A stretch of DNA of 64,000 nucleotides from Lycium barbarum (GCF_019175385.1 NC_083344.1:30072231-30136230); one strand, 5' to 3'; positions 20,735 to 34,383 are shown, counted from the stretch's first letter. Notes: generated by a model from the sequence alone, not told the origin. Program-made: numbers and translations.

Positions 20735-23343
20735 TGTCACGACCAAACCGGAGGGCCGCGACAGGCACCTGGTGCTAGCCCTCCCGGGCACCTCTTAACA
20801 TATCTTTGCATCTATATCTAGGTGAGCCACATATTAAATCATACATTTCTATTCATCAAGCATACTAATCCCATTGGTCAACAATACCTTTATATCAACA
20901 TTAGCAACTATGCCCATATAAATGTACATAAGCCGATGAGGCTAACAAAATGACATCCAAAATATAGGCCGATGAGACTAACAAAATGACATCCAAAATA
21001 TAGGCCGACAAGGCCAATTACATCTAACTATATACACATGTCTACGAGCCTCTAAGGAGAGCGTGTCATATCATATAGGCAGGACAGGACCCCGCTATGC
21101 CCATAAATATGTACACAAAAGAATCAATACCAAAAGCTATAGCTCCGAATGAGATGGAACTCCGCTATGTAGTCCCTAAGAAATATAGCTATGGATCAAG
21201 CATGTCTCCCTGGCCACCTGCGGGCATGACGCAACGTCCACAAACAAAAGGACGTTAGTACAAAGAATGTACGAAGTATGTAAAGCATGATCAATATCGA
21301 TATAGAAGCATAATAAGCAACATAATAAATAGCATAAGATGGGAGATAGAAGTATCATAGTCATAGGCACTTACTTGCCTTTCATAAGGACTTTCCATTT
21401 CTAGTGCATGGTTGTGTTCATACATCCGTATCCGTATCCGTATTCATATCCGTACTCATTTACATTCATATCCATAATCATATTCATATACCTATTCTTA
21501 TTTGTATTTGTATCATGTCCGTATTCATACTCATATCTATATCATATACATATCCATATCATTTACATATCCATATCATACACATATCAATATCCTATAC
21601 ATATCCATATCATATACATATCATTTACATAGCATACTCGACCACGAAGGTTCGGTGTTTCATGTACCCGACCATGGTTAGGCTCGGTGATCATACATAC
21701 CTGGCCAACCAAGGCTCAGTGTTACACATACCTGGCCCTACCAAGGCTCAGTGTTATCCATACCCAACTGCAGTGGTGCGCGCGCATCGTCATATATATA
21801 TATACATCTATTTATTCTACCCGGCCATACAAGCTCGGGGTTTCATAATAGCCATACATAGGCACACATACACATAAGCTCATAGGAAACTTTAGCATTA
21901 TCACTATTATCCTCATCATCATTATCGTTATCGCTATTAGCGTCGTCATCATTATCATCATTTCCATTATCGTCGTCATTACATCTATTCTAATAGGATT
22001 ATTCATCATATGAGGGATTTAGTACAATCATAATACATATCAAGAATTATAAGCTTGGTAGCCTTTTGGAGATAGAATCATTTGGAGAGCACCATAGTCT
22101 CATAGAAGCATAGATATTTGGCCAAAGAACCATGCCTTATGAAAGAAGGGTTAGCCTTACATACCTTTCCGTTCAACTATTCTATCACTTGCATGTTCTC
22201 CTTCAATGCCCACGTTTCTACCTTCATTAGAGTTATACTATCATTAGAAAACCGATAGATAGCATACATGACTAAAGCTAGAGAAAATTGGAAAGTATCT
22301 CCTTTATTTATACAGCATTCCTCCATATCGTAAATCAACTCCCAAACGTCAATAATACATTCACAATATCATATCAATAGTCTTTATTCATTCACATTAT
22401 CTATATTTCTCAATTCACTTCCAATCATCCATATCTATGGTCATAACACACAATTACATTCATTCATATACAATGTCCATCCCATGTTCTTAACGTCACT
22501 TATAATATAACCATATCACAACACATTAAGAATCATGACTCAATTCAAGCTATTACTCACAATGATACTATTCCCGCATTCATGACCCATTTTTCTCTAT
22601 ACTTCTACAATCCAAGTGTTTCAACTTTCGAATACCTTAAACAACATGGAAATACCATAAATCTTACCTTAGATGGTGTAGGGATGAACCTTTGGTGAAA
22701 AAACCTCACTTGAGCAAAACCCTAGTTTCACCTTCACTTGGATTCCTTGCCTTGGATGACCTTTAATGGGTTTCTTACACTTGATTCACTTAGTTTGATG
22801 TTGTTAATAACTAATATCTCTTTAATTCTTGTGGGAGAAGTGTAGAGAGATGTTTTAGAGAGAAGGGGTCTGAAAGGGAAATGAAATAAAATGAAACTTG
22901 GATCCCTTATTAAATACATCAAATCTGTCCCGACCTGTTCTACGGACCAACATACGATCCGTATAAATTATACTGACCGTATGTCTGGCCGTAGATTTGG
23001 TCCAGAGAGGGGTGCTATTCTGGGCTGATTATACGGTCCAACATATGGTCCGTATGTTTTATACGGCCAGTATGTTTGGCCGTATAATCCCCAGTTTCCC
23101 GAAGTTCGTTTTCGTCCACTTGTTTGATCTCCAATCCTTATGGAACCTTCTTAGCACTTGTATAATACTTCATTAACCATACAATAGGCTCTATATTATC
23201 CCTTTAGAACATCGCCACATAAACATTAGCTCAATCATAGCGGATTTTTTCCGAACGCGACTTACGTTTCGCTCTCTTAATCACCTTAAGCTCACATTAA
23301 CCTATCAACAAATCAACACATACGGAATTTCCAAGGTGTAACA
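20735..23343 (-). repeat. 3' LTR of element B
   Basis: TGTCACGACC to GGTGTAACA, 2609 bp. Contains a partly degraded three-hairpin module (21218-21275), CATATC-type repeats (21420-21630) and ATCGTCGTC-type repeats (21895-21975). The donor-like block (22131-22168) and a cluster of TACGGNCCGTA-like palindromes (22940-23088) follow. Confidence 0.93.
20932..21003. repeat. 36-bp tandem duplication in B 3' LTR
   Basis: Two 36-bp copies starting GCCGATGAG at 20932 and 20968 differ at one base. The right LTR of B has one copy, so the duplication arose after insertion. Confidence 0.85.
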
Positions 23344-23392
23344 TTCTCCCCCCCCCCCCCCCCCCCCTTAAGAACATTCATCCTCGAATGTT
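23344..23392 (-). promoter_or_regulatory. PPT of B with 20-base C run, and pre-PPT hairpin
   Basis: The PPT complement contains an unbroken run of 20 C (23348-23367), against 7 in LARD, F and H. The hairpin arms AACATTC and GAATGTT lie at 23373-23392. Confidence 0.87.
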
Positions 23393-23558
23393 AAGTCTTC
23401 GGGGATTCTATAAAAATTTCGCCAAAGTTTACCTTATAATATGGCACTACTATCCTGTCACAACAGCCCATAATAATAATTCCTCACGGGGCCACATCAT
23501 AATAGCAATAGAGTTTGGCCACACACGACCCAAAGCATAAAAGGAAAACATACATACC

Positions 23559-23692
23559 TTATGATCTTGATGTCTCATCTTGGATTTCTTCTAGGGGCTG
23601 AAATAAATGTGGGTACTTGGATCTCATAACTTCTTTCGCTTCCCATGTCATTTCTTCTCGTTTATTGCTTCTCCATAAAACCTTAATTGAGG
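23559..23692 (-). pseudogene. Element B chromodomain, C-terminal part
   Basis: The minus strand reads SIKVLWRSNKREEMTWEA, then RSKYPHLFQPLEE, and ends at a natural TAA at 23559-23561. It is the end of the pol polyprotein, cut from the integrase by solo LTR C, whose duplicated TGAGG lies in this frame. The region from here to the PPT (23393-23558) is 3' untranslated sequence like that of H. Confidence 0.87.
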
Positions 23693-26025
23693 TGTCACAC
23701 CCTAATTCCGCTAGGGTGTGATGGGCACCCGGCCCCATATCCGAAGCCGAGCGAACCCACAGACCTTTGGGACACTCATAATCTTAGTAGACTTTTTAAA
23801 TCAAATAAAAATAAAATATATAATAAACTCTCAAAATATGCTTGTTCGATGCTTTCCGAATCAAACAGAATCTATAATCATACAGATTTTAACACATAAT
23901 ACAGAATGACATATCGGTTGATGAAGCCGCATACACAACTGACATACTATACCCACGACTCTGTCTGCAAAGTCTCTACATCAATCCAGAAGAATCACAC
24001 GTACGAACTCTGACTCGGCAGCACTCCAGGAGCAAATGGAGCTTGCCAACTCTGCTGGGACATCCTCTATAGTAACTCCACATCATCTGGGTGTACCTGC
24101 GCGGCATGAAACGCAGCCCCCAAAGAAAAGGGGGTCAGCACGGAATATGTACTGAGTATGTAAAGCATAAGGTACAATAAACAGAATCATAATCTGAGCA
24201 GGGAGTACAGAAAAATAATTGCAATAACCGGAATATCAAAATACTTACTCACAGAACACAGGTAATGCATGTCGGAACATATGCCATATCCGGCCCCATT
24301 ATGGGACACGGTGAACAGAAAGTGGTCGCCACCCCGTCACTAGCGCCACAACACAGCATACACCAGAGTAGGGATTAGCTCCGTAACATATCATATCATA
24401 TCAGAATGTGCACATATCAAACATATCAGATGGCCATATCATATCATATCATCATATACCAGAATGTGTGTACATGGCACAGCATACTCCACAACCCATG
24501 TACATGTCTACCTACCCCCTCACATCGAGGCATGGCGAACAATGCAGTGGAATACGCATGATAATATATCCTGGCCCAGGCTCAGTGAGGGAAACATTGA
24601 GGCGTCCACGAGTGGAGTAGTGAGAAACTATATGCATCATAAAACATTTACGAAGACTCGATAGAATAGTCCGAACAATAGGTCATTTAGAAAAGAAATT
24701 AGGCGAGGGTCGCAGTACGTACCTTTCGGATATCCCGATAGATTATGTCAAAACAAAACCTTTTGAGATCGTTTGTATATGTCAAATATGTTGTAGGACT
24801 TAATGGAATAATTAAAACAATTACCTTTTAGTAGACGGAACAATAACTAGAGATTTTCCTTTAAATATTGCTTGAAAAAAATCAATAGCACAAAAGGAGA
24901 AAATTTGGAATAGTGGGCCCACCTCGGGTCAACTGAGGTGGCGCACCCAAATTACGAACATAAAACTTTATGGAGCCACTTATGAAGGTTTTAGTGTAAT
25001 CCGGTTACATTTTGGCAAATTATAGATGTTTAGGCAATTGTCTCAACAAGGCATGAAGTACTTAATTCAATTCTATTGAATGAAAAAGAGGTAAATTCAA
25101 ACTCGGATTTCTAGAGATAGAGTTGTCCCCGAGGCTCGTATCCAAACCTATTAAGTCTAAGACATGCCAAAAGAAGGAAAGGTAAAGCTTTACATACCTT
25201 ATTCGCTCCTTCCGCCTCTCCAAACTCAATTCCCGTTTCCTCCAAAATCTACAATTGATCGCAATTACCAAATGTTAACTATAAGACTTTAGGACTTGAA
25301 TCTTAAATTAACACTTTTCTACAGAAATTTGGGCAGCATCTCCCCTATAAATTCAACATCCCCGAGATTTTAACTCGGCCAAAATAACCAACAACAACAC
25401 CACAACATCAACAATCACTACAAAACACATTCTAGCATAAATATTCTTCTTTCCAACATAGTGCGACAACTCCCAATCTAACTTCGCACTTCCAAATTAA
25501 TATCAATGTTTTCATATCCATTTATTAATCAAGATCATTCCAATACAATTCGGAAGCATTTCATATCATTCTACAAAATATTTACAAAATATACAAAAAT
25601 TCCACCAAAACCATAATTCATCCGAAACTTCTAATTTTCGACATAAATATTCATAACACATTTTCATCTTCCAATTTCACTAACAATAATCATAATTTGC
25701 ACCATAACAATTTCATTTTCATAATTACATAAATCTACCATAAAATCACAAAACTTCCCATAACAACTTAACAACCAACCTTTCATGCTAATATGGACTT
25801 ACATCCCTCCAAATGCACCAACTAACATAATAATTCACATTTAGACTTCACTTCCATAATTACATAAAAACTACATTAAAATCACATAATTTCATATAAT
25901 CATTTTCAAAAATTTTCCATACCAACTTGAACCATTTCCTTCCATTTCCATTACAAGGCTTCAACAACACAATTAACATAACAAATAAAATTGGTTCATC
26001 CTTCTACACACATACATACCCACGG

Positions 26026-26072
<47 letters not shown>

Positions 26073-27034
26073 TCATGCAACTTCCATATTTTCATGAATT
26101 CTTCTCCTTTCTACATTCCACAACATAAATAAAACCTTCATATCACATAAAAAGGAATTAATTCTTACCTTTTCTTCCTAACTTCTTCTCTTGACCAAAG
26201 TGCCAATTCAATTAAACAAGCGACTTATCTTCTTGAATAAATGTACCACGTAGTAGAGGACCCTTGAATTAGTAGGAATACCACAAGAAAATAATTTTTG
26301 GAACAAAATTTTGAGGGGTCAAATTTTGGAGTTCTTGGCCGAATGGCCTTCAACTCTTGCTCTTCTTCTTTTGTTTTTCTCCTTCTCAATTTCTTTAGAA
26401 TGTTCTATGTGTAATATGATGATTAAATGGTCCTTTTATTAATTCATCACATGGAAAATTCACTTGGGCTTGGGTCCTTTTTATGGACCATGGCCGGATG
26501 GCCCCTATTGGTCCTCTTCTTCTCTTTTTATTTTGTCATGGGCCTAACCCGGTTGGCCCCGAGTTCGGCCTAGCCCACTGACCCTTCGACCCTAAAACGT
26601 CCATATCTCCTTGTACCGACGTCACCTGGGAACCCACGAACTATGGTTCGAAAGCTAATTCAATTATCTACAACTTCTATTTCTTGGTATGTTTCCAAAT
26701 TCCAAACTTATAATACCGTTTTTGCCCCTCAAAGTCAGGTCACCCGAAAACGTTTTCTTAAAAATATTCGTTTGGAGGGCTTCCACTTTGATTTGGCCCA
26801 AGGGTCCTTCATGAGTTGTGTTTAACTTTACATATGTGATTCATATAACTTGTCACATGTTCCAAAAAAAATCTTGACGTGTGGGCCCCACCTCAGCTTA
26901 CAAATAATCCGACGTTTAAAAATACGGGATACAACACTATCAACGTGAGTTTAAATTATGTAGCAACAACATGATTGTCAATTTTTTGAGGAAGCACGTG
27001 TCACGCTCATGCTCTGAAAATGCGGGATATAACA
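23693..27034 (-). mobile_element. Solo LTR C inside pol of B
   Basis: TGTCACACCC to GGGATATAACA, 3342 bp, with perfect duplication TGAGG at 23688-23692 and 27035-27039. No internal region, PBS or PPT, so it formed by recombination between two LTRs. It has the three-hairpin module (24097-24155, stem 2 of CCCCC/GGGGG type), the donor-like block (25161-25200), a GGCAGCATCTCCCC motif near 25331 and a long TA run. A second conserved LTR family, close to F and E at its TGTTATATCCCG start. Confidence 0.95.
26027..26069. repeat. (TA)21 microsatellite
   Basis: About 21 uninterrupted TA units within solo LTR C. Likely length-variable. Confidence 0.95.
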
Positions 27035-27039
27035 TGAGG

Positions 27040-28442
27040 CTACTTCTTTATTTCTAAGCCTCTGTACTTGCCTATCTAGTATGGCAATGGGTACCTCTTC
27101 GTTAGTCAACTTTTCTGTCACTTGAACATCATTTACTGGCACGATCCTAGTAGGATCTCCAACACATTTACGAAGCATCGAGACATGGAAAACTGGCTGA
27201 ACTGACTCTAAATCAGGAGGTAGATCTAACTCAAAGGCCACGTTGCCTACTTTGCGCACAATCTCATAAGGCCAAATGTATCGGGGACTAAGTTTCCCCT
27301 TTTTCCCAAATCTCATTACACTTTTCATTGGTGACACCTTAAAGAATACCTAATCTTTCACTTAGAACTCTAAGTCCCTTCGACGATTATCGCATAGGAC
27401 TTTTGACGACTTTGAGCTGCTAATAACCGATCTTGTATGAGCTTGACTTTCTCTATGGATTCCTGGACCAAGTCTGGCCTTATCAATTTAGTCTCCCCTA
27501 CCTCGAACCACCCAATTGGGGATCTACACTTTCGCCCATATAAAGCCTCATACGGTTCCATTTGGATGCTAGAATGATAACTATTGTTATAAGCAAATTC
27601 AATGAGTGGTAAGTGATCATCCCAATTACCTCCAAAATCTATTATACATGCCCGTAACATATCCTCAAGAGTATGAATGGTATGCTCAGCTTGTCCATCA
27701 GTCTGCGGGTGGAATGTCGTGCTAAGGCTCACTTGAGTCCCTAAACCTTCTTGGACAGACTTCCAAAAACTAGCGATAAACTGAGTTTCTCTATCTGAGA
27801 TAATAGATGCTGGGACACCATGGAGGCGCACTATCTCTTTAACATAAACCTTTGCATAATCTTCTGCCACATATGTCGTTCTGACTGGTCAGAAATGAGC
27901 TGACTACAGGCGTCTATCCACAATCACCCATATGGAATCATACTTACGTCGAGAACGGGGTAAGCTTGTAATGAAATCCATGTTAATCACTTCCCACTTA
28001 CAAGTTGGGATTTCTATAGCTTGTAGTAATCCGCCCGGCTTTTGGTGCTCGATTTTCACTTGTTGACAGTTGGGCATTGAGATACGAATTCCGCTATATC
28101 TTTCTTCATCCCATTCCACCAATATATAGATTTAAGATCATGGTACATTTTCGTCGCTCCAGGGTGGACAGAATAACGGGAGCAATGGGCTTCTCTCAAT
28201 ATTTGGTGGCGTAAACCTGCCACATCAGGAACACATAATCTACCATAGCATCGAAGAACTCCGTCTCCTGAAATCTCAAACGATAAATCCTCCTTCTGAG
28301 GGAGTGTATCTCTGTAATGCATTAGCATGGAATCTTCGTATTGTCTCTCTTTCACTTCTGCTACTAGCGACGAGACCGCTGAATTCTGAATGGTAGTTCC
28401 CCTGCTACCTGAGTCCACTACTCGAACTCCTAGGATAGCTAA
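27040..28442 (-). pseudogene. Element B integrase
   Basis: Four open pieces in more than one frame. The zinc region is HCSRYSVHPGATKM, but the expected CPNCQQ is altered at the frame break (CPTVNK in one frame, [11 protein letters not shown] in another). The core follows: [12 protein letters not shown] with the first Asp, IISDRETQF with the second (DRGTQF changed to DRETQF), and QAEHTIHTLEDM with the Glu. The GPY/F module reads SPRYIWPYEIVRKVG. The chromodomain start ([20 protein letters not shown]) runs into solo LTR C and resumes at 23692. It could not act. Confidence 0.88.
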
Positions 28443-29075
28443 CTACTGGAGCTCACGAGCCATTTCTCTCTTCTCTGGTTGTACATCATACAAACTTCCC
28501 ATAGATCTACGGATAAGAGCATCAGCCACCACATTTGCCTTTCCGGGGTGATATAAGATATCTATATCATAATCTTTCAGCAATTCCAACCATCGTCGTT
28601 GCCGCAAATTCAACTCTTTCTGCTTGAAGATATACTGAAGGCTCTTATGATCTGTATAAATATCCACATGGACACCATATAAATAATGTCTCCACATCTT
28701 TAATGCATGAATCACTGCAGCCAATTCTAGATCATGGGTTGGGTAATTTTTCTCATGTTTCCGTAATTGCCTTGAAGCATACGCAATCACCTTACCATGC
28801 TGCATCAACACACAACCTAGCCCAATGCCTGAAGCATCACAATAAACAACATATCCTTCCAATCCCTATGGAAGTGTAAGGACTGGGGAAGAAGTCAATC
28901 TATCTTTTAACTCTTAGAAACTACGTTCACAAGCATCTGTCCATTGAAACTTTGCTGATTTCTGGGTCAGCTTTGTGAGTGGTGCAGAAATAGAAAAAAA
29001 ACCTTCCACAAATCTCCTGTAATAACCTGCTAAGCCCAGAAAGCTATAAACTTCCGTAGGAGTTGTGGGCTTTGG
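28443..29075 (-). pseudogene. Element B RNase H and RT connection
   Basis: The open stretch 28443-28862 has [49 protein letters not shown] and a tail ending [11 protein letters not shown]. Both visible catalytic Asp positions are kept. Upstream to 29075 the connection domain ([23 protein letters not shown]) is legible but broken by stops. The C-terminal spacer leads into the integrase after a stop near 28440. Confidence 0.88.
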
Positions 29076-29796
29076 TCAAGTCTTCACGGCCTCAATCCTT
29101 TGGCTATCTACCCGAATACCATCGGCTGAAACGATGTGCCCCAAAAATGTCACTGAGTTTAACCAAAACTCACACTTAGAAAATTTGGCGAATAGCTCTC
29201 GAGTTTGGAGAACTCTAAGGACAATACGCAAATGTTTCGTATGTTCTTCCTCGGATCTAGAATACACCAAGATATCGTCGATGAATACAATCACAAATAG
29301 ATTTAGGAAGGGCCTGAACACATTGTTCATCAAATCCATAAATACTGTCGGTGCATTAGTTAGCCCAAATGACATTACCCGGAACTCAAAATGGCCATAT
29401 CTTGTTCTGAAGGCTGTCTTAGGGATATCTTTCTCCCTAACTCTCACTTGATGATACCCGGACCACAAATCTATCTTTGAAAAACATTTGGCACCTTGTA
29501 ATTAGTCAAATAATTCATCAATCCTCGGAAGGGGATATTTGTTCTTAATCATTACTTTATTCAATTGTCGACAGTCAATGCACATTCTCAAGGAGCCATC
29601 TTTCTTTCGGACAAACAATACGGGTGCTCCCCACGGGGATGAACTAGGCCTAATAAAGCCTTTATCAAGCAAGTCTTTCAATTGCTCTTTCAACTCTTTC
29701 AATTCTGTGGGAACCATTCTATAAGGAGGAATAGATAGAGGCTTAGTGTCTGGCAACACATCAATAGAAAAATAAATCTCCTGCTCGAGAGGAAGG
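29076..29796 (-). pseudogene. Element B reverse transcriptase
   Basis: The N-terminal piece (29502 up to the solo LTR edge) reads [14 protein letters not shown], then [20 protein letters not shown] and [13 protein letters not shown] breaks the frame after DELFD. The second piece (29076-29468) holds [33 protein letters not shown], the catalytic FIDDILVYS and [14 protein letters not shown]. The palm motifs are intact, but the frame is interrupted and solo LTR D separates it from the protease. Confidence 0.9.
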
Positions 29797-32302
29797 TGTC
29801 ACGACCCAGCTAGGGGCCGCGATGGGTACCCGGGGCTAACCATCGAGCACTGCTCGTACTATTACTTGTTAGACCCATTCGACAGTCATTTATTGATTTC
29901 ATGCTCATTTTACAAAAGAAGTTGTTTTTCATTACAAAACATAATGCTTTTATACAATAACATATATCAATACATTTATGCAATGTCCATGTCGTGAGAC
30001 CACATAACCCACGTTGAGTATCTACGAGCCTCTATGGAATGACATATACCAATATACACAAAAGGATCATCATAAGCACCTTCGGAACAAAGGAGTGCTT
30101 TCGGTCACCTATCAGCTTCTAAGAGTCCGGAGCAAGATCTCCTCCCTGTCTACCTGTGGGCATGAACACAGCGTCCAAAGAAAACAGACGTCAGTACGAA
30201 CATTGTACTGAGTATGTAAGGCAGCAATAAAATAAACAATCTCATCGAAGCATCATGAATCATAAGAAAAGATATAACCTGCTTGAGTGTTATAAGCAAC
30301 ATACTTTTTACATATATCATATTTTACATCACCATAGTATATGTGTTATCACATCCCATATATCATCACATTCATCATCGCATACATCATCACATACTTC
30401 ATCACGTACATCATCATATCGTACTCCGCATCATTACCCGCGTCCGGGTAATCCTCATATGCCGCCCACTAGTGGTGATCATACCCGGCCTTCTAGGCTC
30501 GGGTAAACATAGCAGCTCGCCTTAGCGGTGACATGCTCGGCCATCTAGGCGCGGTGGAATCATATGCAGCCCACATTCGCGGTGGCATGCCTGGTCAAAT
30601 AGGCGCAGTGGAATCTTATCATCACAAAATCAATCATAACACATCACTATTACACATCTCATAGCATAGCATTATTTTACCATTGCTCGGCGTCTTATAC
30701 ATATCATCATCATATTAAACCTTGTATTGTTAATCATCTTTTAGACATATCATATATTAGCATTAAGAGCATAGATTAAGCTTTAAGGGCAACCACACTA
30801 TGTCGGGGTGACGTAAGGTCGTGAACCCCCGATTGTATTATGAGCATTTATGAGTATCGTGCCTCGCCTTGAAGAAAATAGAGCATAATGCGAGTGTTAA
30901 AAAAGATAACATCATTTGCGTTATAGGAACATCATGCCACAATTTCTTGAATCTCTATACTCTAGCTCATTATCATCACCATCATATTCATATGTAATTC
31001 GATATATTGGAGGACTCATAGGCTTTGTTTTATAGAAGGATTATAGAAACTTGAAGGATTCATGCCTTTTGAAAGAAAAGATGAGCCTCACATACCTTTG
31101 TCGTTTAACTATGCTATCGTTTGCTTGATCTCCTTTGATGTCACATCTCTACCTTCAAGAGAGAATTCATACTATCGTTAGTCAATCGATGATAAGAGCA
31201 CGCTACAATTTTAGGGAAAATTGGGCAGCGTTTCCTTTGTTTCTACTACTTTTCCCATGTTTCATTTCAACTACCAAACATTCATAAAAAAAACTCACAA
31301 TATCGTATCAACAATCGTCATTTATCTACATCTACCACATTCCACCATTTCCCTCTAATTTCTCCCCATTTATGGGTTTTAGCTCATCATCACATTTTCT
31401 CATACATCACACCTATTTCATGGTCTACACATCATTTATAACATTTTTATACTCCCAACTCATCAACATTCATAATTCAATCCAACTATGTCACTATTCA
31501 CATTTTATGACCCATTTACTACACTCTTCTATAATCCAAGTGTTTCAACGCATAAATACTTCAATCATCATGAGAAAGTCATAAAACTTACCTTAGATAT
31601 TGTAGGAACGAGCCTTGAGTAGCAATACTCTTCTATACCAAAAACCCTATTTCACTTCCTTTGCAATTTCTTGGTGTACATGAACTTTGATGAGTTTCAC
31701 ACTCTTGATTTTAGGGATTTGGTGTTGTTGATCTTGATCTTCCTTTGATTCTCTTGTGGATGAAGAGTAGAGAGAGTTCTAGATGTTTCTTGACTTGTGG
31801 AGAGTGGAAATAAAATGAAAATGAATGAGAAAGGGTCCCTTATATTAATCACAAAATCTGATTTTTATGAACAGTAGTCGGAATGCAAAGTGGCCGTAAA
31901 CCCAGTTTACGGGGCGTATTCTGGTTTACGGTCCGTACTTCATGACCGTATTTAAGCATAACAGAACCAGAAAGGTACATTGGAGTTATAGTGGTTTACG
32001 GTAGCAGTTTACGGGCCGTATTTCAATTTACGGTCCGTATTCTGAGTCGTATTTAACCATTTAGACATTTAACAGAAAGTTGAAATTTTGGAAGTTTGAA
32101 GGACAATGGCGGTTTATGGTCCGTAAACCACTTTACGGGTCGTATTCTATTTTACGACCAACTGGGCCAAAGTGCATATCTGCAACTTCCACATTTTCAA
32201 AGCCTATAAATAGTCATTCCCTTGTTAGTAAAACATTGTACCCTCATATTCTTTGTTAGTCTATTCGTTGTACATTCACGGGAAACTTTTCGAGGTGTAA
32301 CA
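29797..32302 (-). mobile_element. Solo LTR D inside pol of B
   Basis: TGTCACGACCC to GAGGTGTAACA, 2506 bp, with perfect duplication GAAGG at 29792-29796 and 32303-32307. Close to the LTR of element A but longer. It holds the hairpin module (30154-30211) with a CTGTG/CACAG third stem, ATCATCACA-type repeats (30355-30420), GC-rich mini-hairpins (30430-30610), the donor-like block (31061-31099) and TTTACGG-CCGTA palindromes (31880-32160). Confidence 0.95.
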
Positions 32303-33056
32303 GAAGGCCTGGAAGCTCTTCCGGGAGCACATCCGGAAACTCATTTACGACAGGAACTGACTGAAGAGTTGGCGGTTCAGCTTCTACATCTTGAACCCGC
32401 ACTAGATGATAAATGTATCCTTTCGTGATCATTTTCCTTGCCTTTAGATAGGAAATAAACCTACCTTTTGGTGACGCAATATTCCCTTTCCATTCTAAAA
32501 CTGGTTCTCCCGGAAATTGAAAACGAATCATTTTCATTCTACAATCAACATTGGGATAGAAAGAAGCCAACCAGTCCATGCCCATAATAACATCAAAGTC
32601 TACCATCTTTAACTCATGCAAGTCAATCATAGTACGACAGTCACAAACCACAACTATACAGTTTCTATATACTCTGCTAGCTATTACCGATTCACCAACA
32701 GGTGTAGACGCCTCAAAAGGTTTGATCGACTCCGGTTCGACTCTAAATCGACCCGCAATACACGGAGTAACATATGACGATGTGGAGCCTGGATCTATCA
32801 AAGCATATACATCATGAGAAAATACTGATAATATACCTGTGACCACATCAGGAGAAGACTCAAGATCTTGGCGTCCAGCCAAAGCATAAATACAGTGCTG
32901 AGGACCGCTAGAACTGGGGACTCTCCCTCTACCTCTACCATGGCCGACTGGCGCATGTGAACCTGGCCCCATAGGGCGTACAGATGATGAAGATCCGGCT
33001 ACCGACCTTGAAGGCTGGGTCCTACCTCTACCACCAACTGAGGGGCAATCACGCAT
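32303..33056 (-). pseudogene. Element B protease and linker
   Basis: An open frame from the zinc knuckle end (MRDCPS) through a Gly/Arg/Ser-rich spacer to the aspartic protease: IYALAGRQDLESSPDVVTGIL, the active-site loop ALIDPGSTSSYVTP, and the family signature DFDVIMGMDWLASFYPNVDC. It ends in a linker with FPDVLPEELPGL. This stretch is about 250 codons without a stop, the best preserved part of B, and runs straight into solo LTR D. Without D it would join the RT piece at 29796. Confidence 0.9.
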
Positions 33057-34174
33057 AATATGGCCTGGTCGACCACATGAGTAGCAAACCTTTGAACCTG
33101 ATCGGCACTGACCCCAATGTAACTTCCCACACTGGGAACATCATGGTATGAGTGGCCTCGCCTGACCCGAATCACCTCTGAACTGAGACCCCGAAAAACT
33201 CTGACTCGGCCCGAAACGAGTAGATTTATTGAATCTCTGGCCTAGAAACCGCGGAGGCGCACTAGTCATAGAATGGCCTGAGTGCCTAGAAAACTATTGT
33301 CTGTGCCCGCCTCTACACTCACTCATCCGACCCAAAGATCTATCCCTCTTGCTATGTCCCCTATCATGCTCACGCTCACTTCTTTGCTGTTGTAGGCTTT
33401 CTTCTAAATTCTGAGCATGGATCTGAATGCGTGAAATATCCATATTGTCCTGAAGGGATGCAGTCAAGCACCTATCCATCAAATGTGGACCTAGGCCATT
33501 CACAAATCGATGCACTCGGTCACCCATATCTGCTACCATGGCCGAAGCATACCTAGCCAAAGAATTGAAGTGGAGACTATACTCTAAATCACTCATGCTA
33601 CCTTTCCTAAAATTCAAGAATTTATCAGCTCTAGCTCGCTGAACTTCTGAAGGCAAATAATGTCGGAGGAAAGCATCAACAAATACTTGCCATATCGCGG
33701 GAGGCTGATTGGCTCCCCGTGAAGTTATCCAAACCGTGTACCAATGTACCGCAACATCCCTCAATCTATAGGACGCTAATTCCACCAATTCGGTGTCCAA
33801 AGCATGTATCAAGCGAAGCGTACTCAACATTCCATCAATAAAATTCTAAGGGTCCTCATCCGGCTTTGATCCAAAGAATTTCAGAGGGTTCAAGCTAATG
33901 AAGTCACGGGCCGCTGAGTCTAGGCAGCAACCAATTGAGTAAGCAAATGAATGGCCACTTTTACATTTTGGCCTGAAGCATCCGGTGGAGGAGCTGGAGC
34001 TGGGGCTGAGGCTCCCTCACGCTCCTCAGAAATAGGCACTGACTAGGAGGACTGAGATTGTGCCGCATTCTGGGACTCACTTTCCTCTACAACTGTTGGC
34101 GGTGCTTTTTCAGCCCACTTTTCTGCCACTGTCTTGCCCCTTTGGGCTGCCGTAGCCTTTCTCTTTACAGGCAT
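33057..34174 (-). pseudogene. Element B gag
   Basis: Start taken at the ATG 34174-34172 (MPVKRKATAAQRGK), matching element A. The N-terminal third has several stops. The core (33294-33830) is open: LSTLRLIHALDTELVELASY, then WQVFVDAFLRHYLPSEVQ and DRVHRFVNGLGPHLMDR. After a stop, the zinc knuckle CYSCGRPGHIMRDC (C-x2-C-x4-H-x4-C) is intact near 33050-33095 and opens into the protease frame. A second Cys-rich segment (CSQCGKLHWGQC) precedes it. Confidence 0.88.
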
Positions 34175-34233
34175 CTCTGAAATACATAACACATGACATG
34201 GTTAAGGAAAAGAAGTTCTCATATCATAGCTCT

Positions 34234-34243
34234 ATCGCACGAT
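34234..34243 (-). promoter_or_regulatory. Leader palindrome of element B
   Basis: ATCGCACGAT between PBS and gag, identical to elements A and LARD. Confidence 0.5.
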
Positions 34244-34371
34244 CTTCTGAAGAAAGAAGGTCATTCATTCCTAAAATGCCCGCAGCCTCTTGTTTATAAG
34301 TATGGCGCGCAACAAACCTATAACCAAGACTCTACTAGAAACGGCTCGTAGACACACCCTAGGATAGAACT

Positions 34372-34383
34372 GCTCTGATACCA
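34372..34383 (-). promoter_or_regulatory. Primer-binding site of element B (tRNA-iMet)
   Basis: GCTCTGATACCA, four bases from the LTR start at 34388. Confidence 0.93.

Noticed and set aside
21404..21877. 157-codon ORF rich in Tyr, Ile, His and Ser (also 35025-35468)
   Set aside because: Translation of CATATC-type tandem repeats in the B LTR; not a membrane protein.
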